Shown: in pieces, positions 10,171 to 22,341 of the stretch
Layout: every line of letters begins with the position of its first letter
How positions within the stretch are numbered: the stretch's first letter is position 1
Notes under the pieces: generated by a model
What the model was told of the DNA's origin: nothing
The model's database searches: none
Seen by the model: the letters and a program-made list of their open reading frames with translations, nothing else
Position numbers and translations under genes: made by a program
DNA from: Morinoia aosen
Taxonomy: Eukaryota; Arthropoda; Malacostraca; Amphipoda; Talitridae
Reading direction: 5' to 3'
DNA: 64,000 nucleotides
Assembly (NCBI GenBank): GCA_030386875.1
Contig: CM059567.1
Coordinates: 58,016,020-58,080,019 of the forward strand

Positions 10171-13100
10171 TCATGAGCTGTCATGTGTTGCTGGATGCTG
10201 TGTATGTAACTCGAGAGTGGACCCCACTTGGCTATAAATTTTCATGCATAGTTGAACCGTTATTAATGAATAAATTTATTTTAAAATCGGGGTTTTTTAC
10301 GAGGTTTCACTGCTTGCTTGCATGATCAAAAGTAAAATTTGTCAGCAATACCATCACCCAACGTATTCGCAATAGATACGTATTCGCTCTATTCGCAATA
10401 GTTTCAAAAAGCTGCAACGGAGTGAAAAGTCAATCCGAGAAGATTGTATAGAAATCCCAAACATTTTCCTGGCTGTGACGGGAATACCACAAAATACGCA
10501 GAGTAGAATTCAATTTCATATTTATGTGCTATCCTCCATTCCAACAAATGAAACAATTCACTTTGCTATTGCAAACAAGTGAAATTTATTCCTCAGATGA
10601 AAACGATTCACAGAAGATATTCTCAAACGGCAGCGATTTTCCCATCAACAAATTGAGCATGAATTTCGTACCGACAACCAATCAGTTTCTGGAGTTCTGA
10701 GAAAAATCCTCACTTTCTATCAAGTGAATATAGTGTAAGCCTCGGCTGTAAGCTCTCGCTATTCATCGAGGCTTTTTTGAGGCAGAATAGAACTCCTCCA
10801 ATATGACCTCGGCATTAGCCGGAGCTCCTCGCTTTTGAAGTTTATTTCGAGCGAAAAATATAACTCCTGAATTTACCCTGCCCATTTTATGCTAACGACC
10901 AATAATGAAAGTTATAAATTCTTCTCGCAGAAACTCAGATGTAGAGTGAAATGAAATTTTTTCATGATTCTAATGATAATCTTTTGAATGTCAATTCGTT
11001 TGATGGGAGAAATTTTTGAGACATCGAAACATTTCAGACGTGATGGATGACGCTCATTCACGTATGCTCAGTTGAGTCAAATCCTTCACTCTGTGAATCA
11101 AATCCTAGTGATGTCAATAGGCAGTGTATTTTAGCAAGCATGCAATCAGTCCAGGTGTATCAGGACAACTGACAACGGTACAGGCAATTAAATACACAGC
11201 CAGCTCGCACTCAAACGAACCTTTGAAGAGAACTCACAACTATTAGAAACACATCCACACACGCGTATTCACAAAAACAATTCTTTCGAGGTAATTACTC
11301 ACAATCAAATTCAAAGTTAATTTCGCCACAAAAATCACACCGTCAATTTATGGAAATGTGACAATTCTAGAGAGCTTACAATTAGGTAAGTTCATTTTTC
11401 TCTGAGTATTATTTTCCACCCCTCGAGTGCATGAGGCTTGTAAACTAGCGATAAAATCGTTCCATGGTGCGCACAAACTTTAGATAAATAAAGGACATTG
11501 CCGCTGACACTCGGTACTTAGGAGGATGTTTCGAAGCTGCAAATGCACCCACAAGCTGTTGAAGGCGACCCAAATTGAACATACTATAAGCGCTGGAGCA
11601 CGCGCGCCCTCTGGATGCCCAGAAAATGGAAGAAAGGAGTTTAAAAATCCAAATCTTGTTTCAGTTCGCTTTGATCAGTATGAACTTTTTAGAATGAGCA
11701 TGGATTGAGCTTCACAGGTGAGCATAATTAATAAATTTCTGTTTTAAAGAATGCTTCACTCAAACTTCCCCTGTAACATTTCGGCAGTGAATGTACTCGT
11801 ATGCTCTTGGCCGCCCCAGAATAGTCTAAGCATGAGGAGGGTAACATCAAAGATACAACAGGGAAATTAGTCAGATCGGGGTACTAATACAATTATAAGA
11901 GAGTGAAGACTTGTATAATTAAAAGTATTATCATCTGCACAAGTAATACAACAGAAAGAAAACGACTTACGCACTAACTAACTAAATTGAAGGTAAATGT
12001 TTACCATAAATTTAGCTTCCGAGAGTTTCGTCTTTTCCACAAAGCTTACAGGAGTATGAAGTAAAATTTTAAACTGTGGAATTTTGCGATAGTAAAGTTT
12101 GTTTATAAATGACAAATTTTAGCAGGAATTTTTAATCCTAGCAATTAAACTCTGAGTTCTGATCAACAAAATTCAATGAAATGAATTATAAAAAATGCAG
12201 ATAATTTTTCCGGAAAAGCAGCCCTCGACGTAATGCAGAGGGTATGAGTGATTTTAGACTACGGCATCGAGTGCACGGGATGCAGACAGGGAACTGGAAA
12301 TAAAGAAACTAATACTAATCAGTAATTCATTACAAAGGTTTGGAACGTCTATTTTGTCGATAAATTGCTTAAAATATATTGTAGGTATTCAAAGAACGGG
12401 ATAAATTTACACATCAGGCTCAGATAAAGCTCGTTCAAAAATTAATTCCAAATTACGACTGCATCCTTTAATCTTTTCAATTATTAAAGAGTTTCAAACC
12501 TATTCGCTTGCCCGCCTTTAATTGAACGCTGAAGTATTCCCCATCTCTTGAATATTTAATTACATGATATCAACTCCGAATCTTATTTAGCGAACGTCCT
12601 GACGGAGTTTATTACAACCTCAGCAGACTGCATAGTATTGGAACCAATTTTTCCATCTTTAAAGTATTCAATTACGAAACGGCTTCACTAGACCTTAATT
12701 ACCAGATGTCTTGATCAGAGGGAAGCCAAAGAACTTTGCGTGACGTCACGCCAGACGCAAGTGAGGGCTGTCGCTGGGAGCGTGGCAGGCTATAGTTATT
12801 CCGAATAGGATGTGCAGAGATACGCTCCTATTGCCTTCGCTAAAAATATGTTCTATTATGAGCAACTAAGAAATCTTCCGCACAGCGGTGTATGAAAATG
12901 TATGGCTGCGGCTTATTAGAGACAAACACCAGTCGAAGTAAATGTTCATACATTCCCTACCGTGTCCTAATAAATGGTACTACAAAGACAGGAGAAAATG
13001 TTCGTCATCACCAGGTAGCTAAGGTGCGTTAGAAGTGTTGGATTGTTGAAGTTTAGATAATAAGTTATTTTAAGCCTCTCTTATAGCAGCTAAGGCGTTG

Positions 13101-14235
13101 AGAGGAAGGATTAAAACACCATTCAGAATGGAATTAAGGGCACATGGAATCAATGCACAAGGTTCGTCCTCACATCCTTCACGTCGAAACAGCAAAATTA
13201 AAAAAAAACATAAGAAAGTAAGTAAAAATTTGAGTAACATGTGCTGAGAAATGGCCAGCAGTGAAGAGACAAAATGGTCTGTAACAAAAAAAAGTTTCTT
13301 CTCATATTTTAACTAAAGCAAGGCCAACCTAAGCTTCGAGTCGAGACCTCACATCATTGCGGTCGAAGCGCTAATTCTCATTTATACGATACATAAATGC
13401 ATCCAGGTACGTGTGCAGCGAGTTTGGAAAGTGTAATATTATACTTTCTAAAGCCTTGTCAGCTTTAGGTTTAGTGAATGAACCCAATTGCAACACACGC
13501 AAAGATTTTTACTGACTCGTGAAGATAAAATACAGAGATCTGTGAATGTTGTAGCTTCTACTCTTTTTTTTTGGAGACTTTGAACAACACTGAAAAAAAA
13601 CACATGTGGCTACGCTCAAGAAATTTCTAGATAGGAATTTATACATCTATCAGATATTTTTAATTTCAAACTTAAAAGGCCATCAATGAGGTGACCCAGT
13701 AGCCTCGTTTTCCGCTCAACGTTTGCTTGGTTTGCCACAGCGCAGTCGTAAAAAATGAAGAAGCCCGTTGCCTTTGTTTTGTGCCAGATTATCTTCCGCC
13801 GCAAAAGAACTCTTTTAAAGTATCCTCATCTCTTCTGATTGTCAAGTGTGCATCAACTGAGTGCTTCTCTTCCATTTTTGTGCTCATTATTCCATTTGTA
13901 AAACACTGAAGATGCAAAGAAACAATAAACGAAACAAGGACAAATATCAACGCTGGTGTACATAGATAGTATGTATTTCCTTTTTTTTGACGAGATCCTG
14001 TTGAAAATAATCTTTTTCGTTGAAAAGTAAACTAAACTTTAAAGTGGAGTAAAATGCCAAGGCAGACTTACAGCGTTTTAGAGTAAAACATTGCGTCACG
14101 CGGGGATTCAAGGATTTGTTGGCAGTGTGAACATCAGAAAAATAAAGAAAAAACAGTTCATTTCATGGTACTTGAGATAAAAATGAATGTATCGATTTCA
14201 AACAATTTTATCCCACACTGGTCCTTGTGTAGAAT
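10171..14235. other. Four kb without a recognised gene
   Basis: Mostly single-copy AT-rich sequence. Open frames are at most about 60 codons. Only very short local repeats were seen, such as the CGTATTCGC word near 10370. A hairpin-like AGCCTCGG...CGAGGCTTTTTT near 10738 is noted under rejected items. No transposon ends were recognised. Confidence 0.45.
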
Positions 14236-14640
14236 TGGTTGACTTATCAAAAAAGGCATCAGGACTCCGAAAAATCTCCAGAGAAACACAAACACACAAA
14301 AAACACTCAAAGTAGTTTTTTAAAACACATTTTAAGTATATCAACCCAATTATGAAATTGTAGATGCATCACAATAGGTCTCAGGCCTTCAGTAAAGCCT
14401 CTAGAGAATAACACACATACACAACACACTCAAAGTAGGTTTTCAAAATGTTTTTTTCAAGTATATAGACCCAAATATGAAATTGGTGGATGCCTCACGA
14501 AAGCCCTCAGGTCTCCAGTAAAGCCTCTAAAGAAACTCACACACAACACACATACACAAAACGCACTCACACTCAAAACACACAACACACTTACACAACA
14601 CACACACTCACACACACACAACACACAAAACACTCGTGGA
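14236..14640. repeat. About 130-bp tandem repeat with internal CA-rich tract
   Basis: Three diverged copies contain TCTCCAG, AACACACAAACACAC, CACTCAAAGTAG, AAGTATAT, ACCCAA, TATGAAATTG and GATGCATCAC-like words. The last copy runs into a (CA)n-rich stretch at about 14536-14632. Minus-strand Val/Cys-rich frames are CA-repeat artefacts. Confidence 0.75.
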
Positions 14641-14960
14641 CCGAGAGACAAGATTAGAGGCCGGGCTGCTTATGGCGGATTTGTCTAAAGGAGCATCGTG
14701 CCAGCTAATGGAGAGGGCGCTAATCTGGAGCTTGCCCTGGTGACATTCAAGAGCCTTGAATTTTGACGATGAAGATAAAAAGAGGCCGTTAGCGCGGGAA
14801 TTTGAGATGTAAATTGAGTTGAGATCAGTTGAGCCGCAGCTAATTAGCTTAATTATGCAAGCAGGCACCCACACCATCGCAGAGGAGCCGCGAGGGTCAG
14901 ACCAAATATCGGATTTAATAATAAGAATTAAGATAGTTGAAGCGGTGAAACTGGCTGCAC
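14641..14960. promoter_or_regulatory. Candidate conserved non-coding (enhancer-like) island
   Basis: The base composition is more balanced than the flanks. It is dense in homeodomain-type ATTA/TAAT words (AGCTAATTAGCTTAATTATG at about 14838), with CAGCTAATGG, GATAA and GGATTTA words nearby, and it is free of repeats. The function is inferred from composition only. Confidence 0.25.
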
Positions 14961-15101
14961 AAGTTCTTCCTGTGAACTTGGCTACACTATTCTTTATAGC
15001 CTGTTACGTTCCAAAGTTTACTTAATAAAAAACTGTTGCCAGTTACATCATGAAGACGAGTTGAAATGTTTGAAAATCCGAGCTTAGACGCTTTTCTGTT
15101 T

Positions 15102-15160
15102 CGAATTAATCATGTTAGGAGCAAGAGGATTGAATTAATCTTGCTGAGAGCAAGAGGACG
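15102..15160. repeat. 29-bp tandem duplication
   Basis: GAATTAATC, then GAGCAAGAGGA or its variant, is present twice in tandem. Confidence 0.75.
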
Positions 15161-16270
15161 CTTATTTGAACAAGAAAGTTATTATAATATGAGCTGATAT
15201 TACAGCACACGACATAAAGTTAGTTGTGGTCTTCAGAGTTGATGCTCTCGTCGAACATCGGGAAGAAGTTCCGGTTCGAGGAGCTTAAGCCTCGTAGCAA
15301 TTTATATTCTTGCAGACGTATTTTTTTGTCCCTCCATGCAGTTATGAATTGCAGCTTAGTGAGACGATTGCGCAGCAAAATTGAGTTCTTTACTACAATA
15401 AAGTGAATGATCGTATAAATTTCCTTACGTTCATGCGTTCGGTAAAATCGAGGAGCATTTTTAGCAAATTTCATAGCCTTCAGTATCTAAAATTTGAATA
15501 ATACTGTAAGCTTGTGCTACTATTTTGAATCTTTATTATTGTTAGTTGCGTTTTTGTTTGTTGGTAGTTGCGTTTTGTATACTCTGGAAAGTGACATCCA
15601 CGTGCGACCTGTTACGCGTAATAGCGAGAGCATGTGGAGGGTTGCCGAGGATAGGTTGAGAGAGTTAGTTTTTGGAGCCTGTAGAGGTCGGTTTGGCTAT
15701 CTGTGTACTCCTCCGTGTATACTTTCGTCGGTGACTACGTTGCGCGTGATATGGTGGGTCTGAGCAAGGACAAGTTAATAAAGGCTAACGTCCGGTGCTA
15801 GAAGACTCCGCCATAAGATAGTCGCCAATGTATGATGCAGGATTGTATAGTTTCATGTAGCATAGTCACGCCGACCGGTTTTATCGTAAGTGGTATGTTT
15901 TAGAGTGTAATACCCTGAATGTGGATACCAATAAACGTAAGTTTCGCATTTTGTTGTTTTCCATGAAGGCCGGATTGAGAATAGCGCCACAAGTTTGGGT
16001 CTAGAAATTAACAGGAAGCTGGTGCAAATTCAAAAGAGAAGTTCGGTCGTAATTTGCGTTCAGGTGTGTTTTGGTAAACCCTTTTGTTGACGACTGTACC
16101 GAAGCCTAGGACGGCTCTGGAGTTTGTTGGCTGAGTCGAGCCTTGGACGCTCTGGAGATAGATTGATAGATTAAGACGGATCCTGGAGTGCATTGAAAAT
16201 AAGGTAGCAGCGCTACGACCCGTGCTTTACGTTGGTTAGGCTGGTGAAGTGGTGGTCGCGCAGCCCAGTG
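15161..16270. other. No gene recognised; weak open frame and AATAAA
   Basis: Open frames of 84 codons (minus, 15220-15474) and 89 codons (plus, 15494-15763, with a hydrophobic N-terminal stretch LLLLVAFLFVGSCVL) are not recognised. An AATAAA lies at 15930-15935. An LTR-type element would place such signals together, but no flanking direct repeat was seen. Confidence 0.3.
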
Positions 16271-16278
16271 TATATAAA
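16271..16278 (+). promoter_or_regulatory. Candidate TATA box
   Basis: TATATAAA sits between GC-richer flanks, with GTGGTCGCGCAGCCCAG upstream and CCGCGACCCCGCGAGCCAGA downstream, where a start site about 30 bp on would fall near 16300. The arrangement resembles a TATA-type core promoter, but no coding region or LTR is identified downstream. Confidence 0.25.
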
Positions 16279-16899
16279 TTCCGCGACCCCGCGAGCCAGA
16301 ACTACCACAAGCTGATCTTATATTTTTACTCGCATCAATAATACGATCATCGTTGTGGGAGAATTTGCAAATCCTCTTCTATTAGTAACAAAGAATTATC
16401 ACTTTAGCATCTGCTGGGCACATTTGTGCTCACTATAGTGGAAAATCAACATGGAATAAGGGACGTATGTGATAGGAGCATAATAACTTATTTAATATGG
16501 CTACTGTAAGTCTGCATTGGTTACGTTGCTGCAATACTTCAGAGGTAACTGAAAATGTTGGAAATTAAGAGCTCTGTTTTAAGGCCTTTTAACCAGAGCC
16601 ATCAAGTTTCATCAAGAAAAACATGTTAAGACTCGGTCTGAAGGACGTTTGTTCTTGATTCCCTTGGAGAGTATCTTTATTTTTTCGGAGTTTTGAATTT
16701 GATGCAGTGAAGAAAAACAAACGAATAGAAGGGAGTGAAGGGAAAAATAACGCTAGAATTACAATGTAAAGAAAAAGTATAAATTACTCATCGGACATAA
16801 AAGAATTCTGCACAAATAGCTAGACTAGCGCGCGCGACATTATCATTTCAGTTACATTAAACGATTTATTTACTCAGGTCGCCCGGGGGAAAGAGACAT
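16279..16899. other. No gene recognised
   Basis: AT-rich and apparently unique sequence following the TATA candidate. No open frame of note was seen. Confidence 0.4.
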
Positions 16900-17240
16900 T
16901 CTGAAACAAATATCGCATGAAAAGCCTTCATTGTGTCATAGAAACCAAGCTCGCCGTTGGACCTGTTCCCCTTTGTCCAGAGCTCGGCTTAGAGCATTCA
17001 ATGGGCGCGGAGAAACGAAGAAAAGGACAGATGTTGCTCGATTGTAGCAAGAAAACCTTGTCTTTTGCATCCAAACGACAGGAGCACAATTGGACGACAA
17101 TGGGGTGGTTGTCGCTCGAAGCGGCGACTCATTTAGTTGCCGCGCACACAAGAAATTCTGATTAAAGCACAGATTCGAGTCCGGCTTTGTGGGGCCCTGG
17201 AGCTCGGGAAGAGCAACTGAAATGAAACATTTATCCGATG
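16900..17240. promoter_or_regulatory. Balanced-composition island, possibly conserved
   Basis: The island is GC-richer than its surroundings, and a plus frame of 82 codons (16917-17165) and an overlapping minus frame of 71 codons are both open. It contains ACAATGG-type HMG-box words at about 17098. It could be an exon fragment or a regulatory element; neither is demonstrated. Confidence 0.2.
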
Positions 17241-17316
17241 ATCGGGGCGGAACCTGCGAGCGACAGGCTTATTTTTCCACAGCCAGCGCTTGTTCGCGGA
17301 CGCGATCTTCACTCAC

Positions 17317-17386
17317 GAGTCAAGACGGGATTTATTCCGAAGGTTTTATTTTTCTCGCGAGTTAAGTAGGGATTTATTCCGAAGGT
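17317..17386. repeat. 42-bp tandem duplication
   Basis: GGGATTTATTCCGAAGGT, preceded by GAGTCAAGAC or GAGTTAAGTA, occurs at 17317 and 17359. Confidence 0.85.
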
Positions 17387-17539
17387 CTGAATTGTAAAAA
17401 AAACATGCACTATGTTCATGTGTCGCACAACATATGTCTTTAGCAGGTAATTTAACAGTATGAATTGTTCAGCGAGCAAGCATATTTCCATGTATGTCAT
17501 ACAACAATTGCCTTCCAGTGGAGGTTATAACGATCAAAT

Positions 17540-17765
17540 GACAGGAGAATGATCTATAATGAGGTCAAATTGTGAAATTGAGGTCAGAAACTGTCCTTGC
17601 CGATCGCTTTTACGAGCAAGCAATGAATTTGAGAGTCTCGCCTCCATTGACACCGTTAGCGTTCTCTACTGACAAGGCCGGCTAGATTGGTGGCGATAAA
17701 ATCCAAATGAATTAGGGCAAGGAACACCCCCTGTCACTGCGATTAATCGTTCGCTGCTTCAGAAA
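17540..17765. promoter_or_regulatory. Candidate regulatory island with AGGTCA half-sites
   Basis: Two nuclear-receptor-type AGGTCA half-sites lie in direct orientation at 17562-17567 and 17581-17586 (13-bp gap). GATAA, GCGATTAATCG and AATGAATTAG words follow. The region is repeat-free. The function is inferred from motifs that can occur by chance. Confidence 0.25.
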
Positions 17766-18162
17766 AAAGAAAACAATTTATTTTGAAATAAGTTGAAACT
17801 TCAAATAAGGTGTAGCATTGGTTTTTCGGTAAGTCTCAGCACAAAGGTCCTTGCTAGGTAATGAGAACCTTATAGATTATACTTGCCTTATCAAAGATTG
17901 AATAGAATATTTAGGAGAAAAGATAAATTTTGTCTCTGGGTTAGTTTACCCTAAGATTAAAACTGCATAAGTACTGCTCTATTAAGGTAGATGGTGAATT
18001 ATAGGCGACCAATATCTAAATAATTTCTTTCTTTGCGGACATTATCTCGTTCCTCTAATTTAGGAACAGTTACAGTAACTTCAGTGAAGTGTGCTAGTCA
18101 AGTTTGCGCAGCTTAGCAAACCACTATCAAGTAATGACGGTCTATGAAGTTCTTTAAATAAT

Positions 18163-18280
18163 GCTTGTGCAAATCTTGCAATCGTTATTATGAAGGAGAG
18201 TCAAGACACAACCGTCTTAGCAGTTTTTCAACCAAAGCTTGTGCAAATCTTGCAATCGTTGCTACAACGGAGAGTAAATA
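18163..18280. repeat. 74-bp partial tandem duplication
   Basis: GCTTGTGCAAATCTTGCAAT followed by CGTT occurs at 18163 and 18237, with similar ACGGAGAGT or AAGGAGAGT downstream. Confidence 0.85.
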
Positions 18281-18702
18281 TTCCTACCTTCACACTCATA
18301 GCGAGCAAGGATCTGAATACATACATGACATTTCACTCCACCCCTCACGCTCTGAACGCTACCCACAACCAGCAGGAGTGCAGCGAACTATACGACGCAC
18401 AACCCAAAGGTTGCTTAATAACTCAATATCGCACGCAAAACTGACGCAACAATGAACTCTGCTTGAAGAAAACACGTACCAAAGTCGTCGCATTCATTTG
18501 CTAGAAAGTTTACACGTAATTCAGTACATGGGAAGTTTGTATTTTTTCTGTGACGAGTTCGTCACATTCGGCGTGAAGGGCCAGTAGCGTTGAGACTCTG
18601 GCCCAGTATGTTGCTGGTTTTCCTTACCGACCTACCACTTTAAATTAAGAGCCTTTTCTTCCAAGAGATGGCAAGATATCCTAGGTCGCCCGGGAATCTT
18701 TT
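18281..18702. other. No gene recognised
   Basis: Overlapping plus-strand frames of 84-96 codons (18165-18455) run out of the preceding duplication and have no recognised motif. Confidence 0.4.
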
Positions 18703-19024
18703 ATACAATACAATCTTTTGTTAGAACTTTAGTCATTAAAGCGTTGAATTATATTCAACGTCATTAATTACGTACTGGGACACCCAAAGAACACATTTTT
18801 GATATGAAAACTATTCCCATGACAATGTCATGTATACTTTCTCCACAATTCTTCAGCAATTAAATGCAAACCCTGTAGTTGTTCATAACTCCACCTAAAA
18901 ATAAATGATTCGTAACTTACATCAAAACTCTGTTCATTCATGACGTAAATTTTGTTCCTGTGTTGGTAATTTCCGTTCCTTTTATTTCCAAATTTAATAA
19001 TAATTTTATTCTTTCAAAACTTTG
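18703..19024 (+). repeat. Dispersed repeat, copy 1
   Basis: About 320 bp is highly similar to 24387-24742, 5.7 kb downstream in the same orientation. Shared landmarks are CTTTTGTTAGAACTTTAGTC, CCCATGACAATGTCATGTAT, CTCCACCTAAAAATAAATGA and TTCTTTCAAAACTTTG. It has no coding capacity. It could be an interspersed element or a local duplication. Confidence 0.9.
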
Positions 19025-20320
19025 AGACGTTTAACAGCACCTCATGCTCGCTGGTTGTGATGTGTGAGACAAAACATTAAACCAGTATCACATAATGATC
19101 AAATCTTGACTGAAATTCATTGATGTGAACCGCAAGATCCTCCGCTCTACTGATGAGTGAAGTGCCGAGTACATCATGATTCGGTCTGACTTCAAACATT
19201 ACTGCCAGATGTGCGCCAGGGATCACAAAATATCGTCTTTCACTGCGATTGGAAACAAAAAGTTATTGAAATGGGAGTTTTTCAGGCGACGAGGACATCG
19301 CTTTTTAATGCTATCAGAAACAAAAACTTACAGAAATGGCAGTCCATAATATTGAGGAGTGAAGTTTTATTGGAATCACGAGTCAGGTTACGTGTGTTTG
19401 CCCCATATATCACGAGACTATCCATTTTATTGTGAAAACCCACAGAATCGACATTTTTTTTACCGGAACTTTGATGTATTGGCGAAAGTTACTCTGTAAC
19501 GGCACTAAGGATGCCAAAGCTTTAAAATTATCAAAAACGATTTAGAAACCATGGAAAAAGTAAAACAGCACTATTCGACGTGAGTTATTCCAGTAAAACA
19601 GAAGCCCTCAAGCAAAATATCCTCAGGAAAGAAATATGTCGAGAATTCTTTGAAGGCGCAGCGCCTCGAGCCTCTCCTAGCAACTTATGTGCTCACCTCC
19701 AAAAGTCCTTGAATTATAGAGTAACCTTTTAAAATCATTCTATTTTAAAATCTGAAACATGCTTTCGTTTCACTGGAATCATATTCTATGTACGATTTTT
19801 GAGCAGTGGATATTTTTTTAAAACTCTATCACTAGGAGCCAATAAAACCAATATGGGAACGTCCGTGATTTGCAGTTAACATCTCTGCATGATTTAAAAA
19901 AGACAGAAAAAGCAGCTGGGTGACCGTGAAATAAAGCGAGAAGCAAGAGATTAGGATTTCACAGGAGAGCGTCAAAATCAGAAGCAGTTGCGTAAAAGAA
20001 ATCTGGTAAATTTTTTTTCAAGAAAGTTTGTGATCTCAGCCGTAATCGTTCAATTTTTTTTGCGTGTTCTAGTTCTGGTTTTAGCATTTATTAATCGTTT
20101 AACTATACATCGAAATTTAATTTACTGAATTTTTAAATTTAGTTTATAACCCATATTGTTGGTTAGAGTATGGAAATAATTTACTTTAATGTTAAATTTA
20201 ATAAGCAATTATATACACAAAAGCTTGGTATATTAAGTTGCAAAGTAGTGAAAGATAAAAAAGAACGACATAATTTTCTCGAGTTACAATAGGGAGAGAG
20301 GTATTTTTATAACAGGCTAG
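19025..20320. other. No gene recognised
   Basis: AT-rich sequence. A 74-codon plus frame at 19211-19435 is not recognised. The similar words AAATGGGAGTTTTTCAG and AAATGGCAGTCC about 68 bp apart hint at an old duplication. Confidence 0.4.
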
Positions 20321-20922
20321 TTATTCTCACACTTTAAATTTGTATTTAGAACTTTGAATGCGCGTTATTAGGAATGCGGAATAAAACCAAGAATTTCGGG
20401 TCCGAGTGGAGATTGTGACCAAAAAATGAACAACACACAAATTATTCTCGTACTTTAACATCATATTTCAAAACATCGAATGATCACTGTCTGGCAGTCG
20501 AAATAACACCAAGAATTTCGGGTCCGAGAAGAGATTGTGACCAAGAAATGAACAACACACAAATTATTCTCGTACTTTAACATCATATTTCAAAACATCG
20601 AATGCTCACTGTCTGGCAGTCGAAATAACACCAAGAATTTCGGGTCCGAGAAGAGATTGTGACCAAGAAATGAACAACACACAAATTATTCTCGTACTTT
20701 AACATCATATTTCAAAACATCGAATGCTCACTGTCTGGCAGTCGAAATAACACCAAGAATTTCGGGTCCGAGAAGAGATTGTGACCAAGAAATGAACAAC
20801 ACACAAATTATTCTCGTACTTTAACATCATATTTCAGAACATCGAATGCTCACTGTCTGGCAGTCGAAATAACACATAGAATTTCGGGTCCTGGTGGAGA
20901 TTGTGACCAAGAAATGAACAAA
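20321..20922. repeat. 122-bp tandem repeat, five copies
   Basis: Copies start at 20321, 20442, 20564, 20686 and 20808. Landmarks are ATTCTCGTACTTTAACATCA, TCACTGTCTGGCAGTCGAAA and AATTTCGGGTCCGAG. The middle three are nearly identical, while the first and last are diverged, a pattern consistent with unequal exchange. Confidence 0.97.
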
Positions 20923-20982
20923 AAGCAGTCCTAAGTCTGAGACGAGAGTCGGAGTGAGTTTTTGAACTCCGAAGTTGAGCAC

Positions 20983-21073
20983 CGAGTTCTCATCAGCAGC
21001 GCTGCTAATCACGAGTTCTCATCAGCAGCGCTGCTAATCACGAGTTCTCATCAGCAGCGCTGCTAATCACGAG
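20983..21073. repeat. 29-bp tandem repeat, three copies
   Basis: Units start at 20983, 21012 and 21041. Each contains the perfect 12-bp palindrome AGCAGCGCTGCT. Confidence 0.97.
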
Positions 21074-21159
21074 ACAAAAAAGTCCACGGAATGGAAAGTG
21101 ACAAGTTGCATCCGTCGCATCGATGCCAGAAGAAGGATTGATTGCAGAGTGAAAACTTA

Positions 21160-21430
21160 CACGCGTAGATCTTCATTTTTCAACGGAATTCAGTTTTAAT
21201 TACGCGTACATTTCCAGATTTTACAGAATTTAGCCGTAACACAGCACACATTTTCATATTTTAAAGAATTCAGTTTTCATGGGCGTACATTTTCCTCATT
21301 CCTGAGAAGTTAGTTTTAATTGCTCGTAGATTTAAATTTTCTTTAATAATTTTGTTTCCGTAGGGCGTAGATTTATATTTTCTCGAGACTTCAGTTCTAA
21401 CAGGGCGTAGATTTTCAGTTTTCTAGATAA
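21160..21430. repeat. Degenerate repeat (about 60 bp)
   Basis: About five diverged copies contain GCGTACATTT or GCGTAGATTT, TATTTTC, and AGAATTCAGTTTTAAT-like words. Confidence 0.7.
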
Positions 21431-21538
21431 TTAAGTTAAAAATAGAATTCATTTACGTGTAGGTTTGTTCTGCTAACACGCTGACACAGAATCTGCAGAC
21501 GCGTTACACATCCGTTTTCTGACGTCCTGTCGTTAAAA

Positions 21539-22341
21539 GGAAGACGCATAAACTGGATGGAGAAAGGAAGACGCATAAACTGGATGGAGAAAGGAAGACG
21601 CATAAACTGGATGGATAAAGGAAGACGCATAAACTGGACGGAGAAAGGGAGACGCATAAACTGGATGGAGAAAGGAAGACGCATAAACTGGATGGAGAAA
21701 GGAAGACGCATAAACTGGATGGAGAAAAGAAGACGCATAAACTGGATGGAGAAAGGAAGACGCATAAACTGGATGGATAAAGGAAGACGCATAAACTGGA
21801 TGGAGAAAGGAAGACGCATAAACTGGATGGATAAAGGAAGACGCATAAACTGGATGGAGAAAAGAAGACACATAAACTGGATGGAGAAAAGAAGACGCAT
21901 AAACTGGATGGATAAAGGAAGACGCATAAACTGGATGGATAAAGGAAGACGCATAAACTGGATGGAGAAAAGAAGACGCATAAATTGGATGGAGAAAGGG
22001 AGACGCATAAACTGGATGGAGAAAGGGAGACGCATAAACTGGATGGTGAAAGGAAGTCGCATAAACTGGATGGAGAAAGGGAGACGCATAAACTGGATGG
22101 AGAAAAGAAGACGCATAAACTGGATGGAGAAAAGAAGACGCATAAACTGGATGGAGAAAGGAAGACGCATAAACTGGATGGAGAAAAGAAGACGCATAAG
22201 CTGGACGGAGAAAAGAAGACGCATAAACTGGATGGAGGAAAAAGACGCATAAACTGGATGGAGAAAAAAGACGCATAAAATGTATGGAGAAAAGAAGACG
22301 CATAAACTGGATGGAGAAAAAAGACGCATAAACTGGATGGA
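21539..22341. repeat. 27-bp minisatellite, about 30 units
   Basis: The unit core is GGAAGACGCATAAACTGGAT followed by GGAGAAA. Strict 27-bp register holds until about 22200, then units of 24-26 bp appear. Since 27 is nine codons, frames stay open on both strands (plus 231 codons with repeat MEKGRRINW; minus 248-306 codons with repeats such as MRLPFSIQF). Open frames on opposite strands argue that these are repeat artefacts. Confidence 0.97.

Noticed and set aside
10738..10780. Rho-independent-terminator-like hairpin followed by T-run
   Set aside because: The context is eukaryotic with no upstream gene; chance or a minor inverted repeat is more likely.
13325..13385. tRNA-like or tRNA-SINE head on the minus strand (TTAGCGCTTCGACCGCAATG with TCTCGACTCGAAG)
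   Set aside because: It resembles D-arm and T-arm words, but an acceptor stem and a proper A box could not be matched, so no gene is called.
15494..15763. 89-codon frame with hydrophobic N-terminus, possible secreted or membrane peptide
   Set aside because: No family similarity recognised, no supporting splice or promoter context, and start choice is uncertain.
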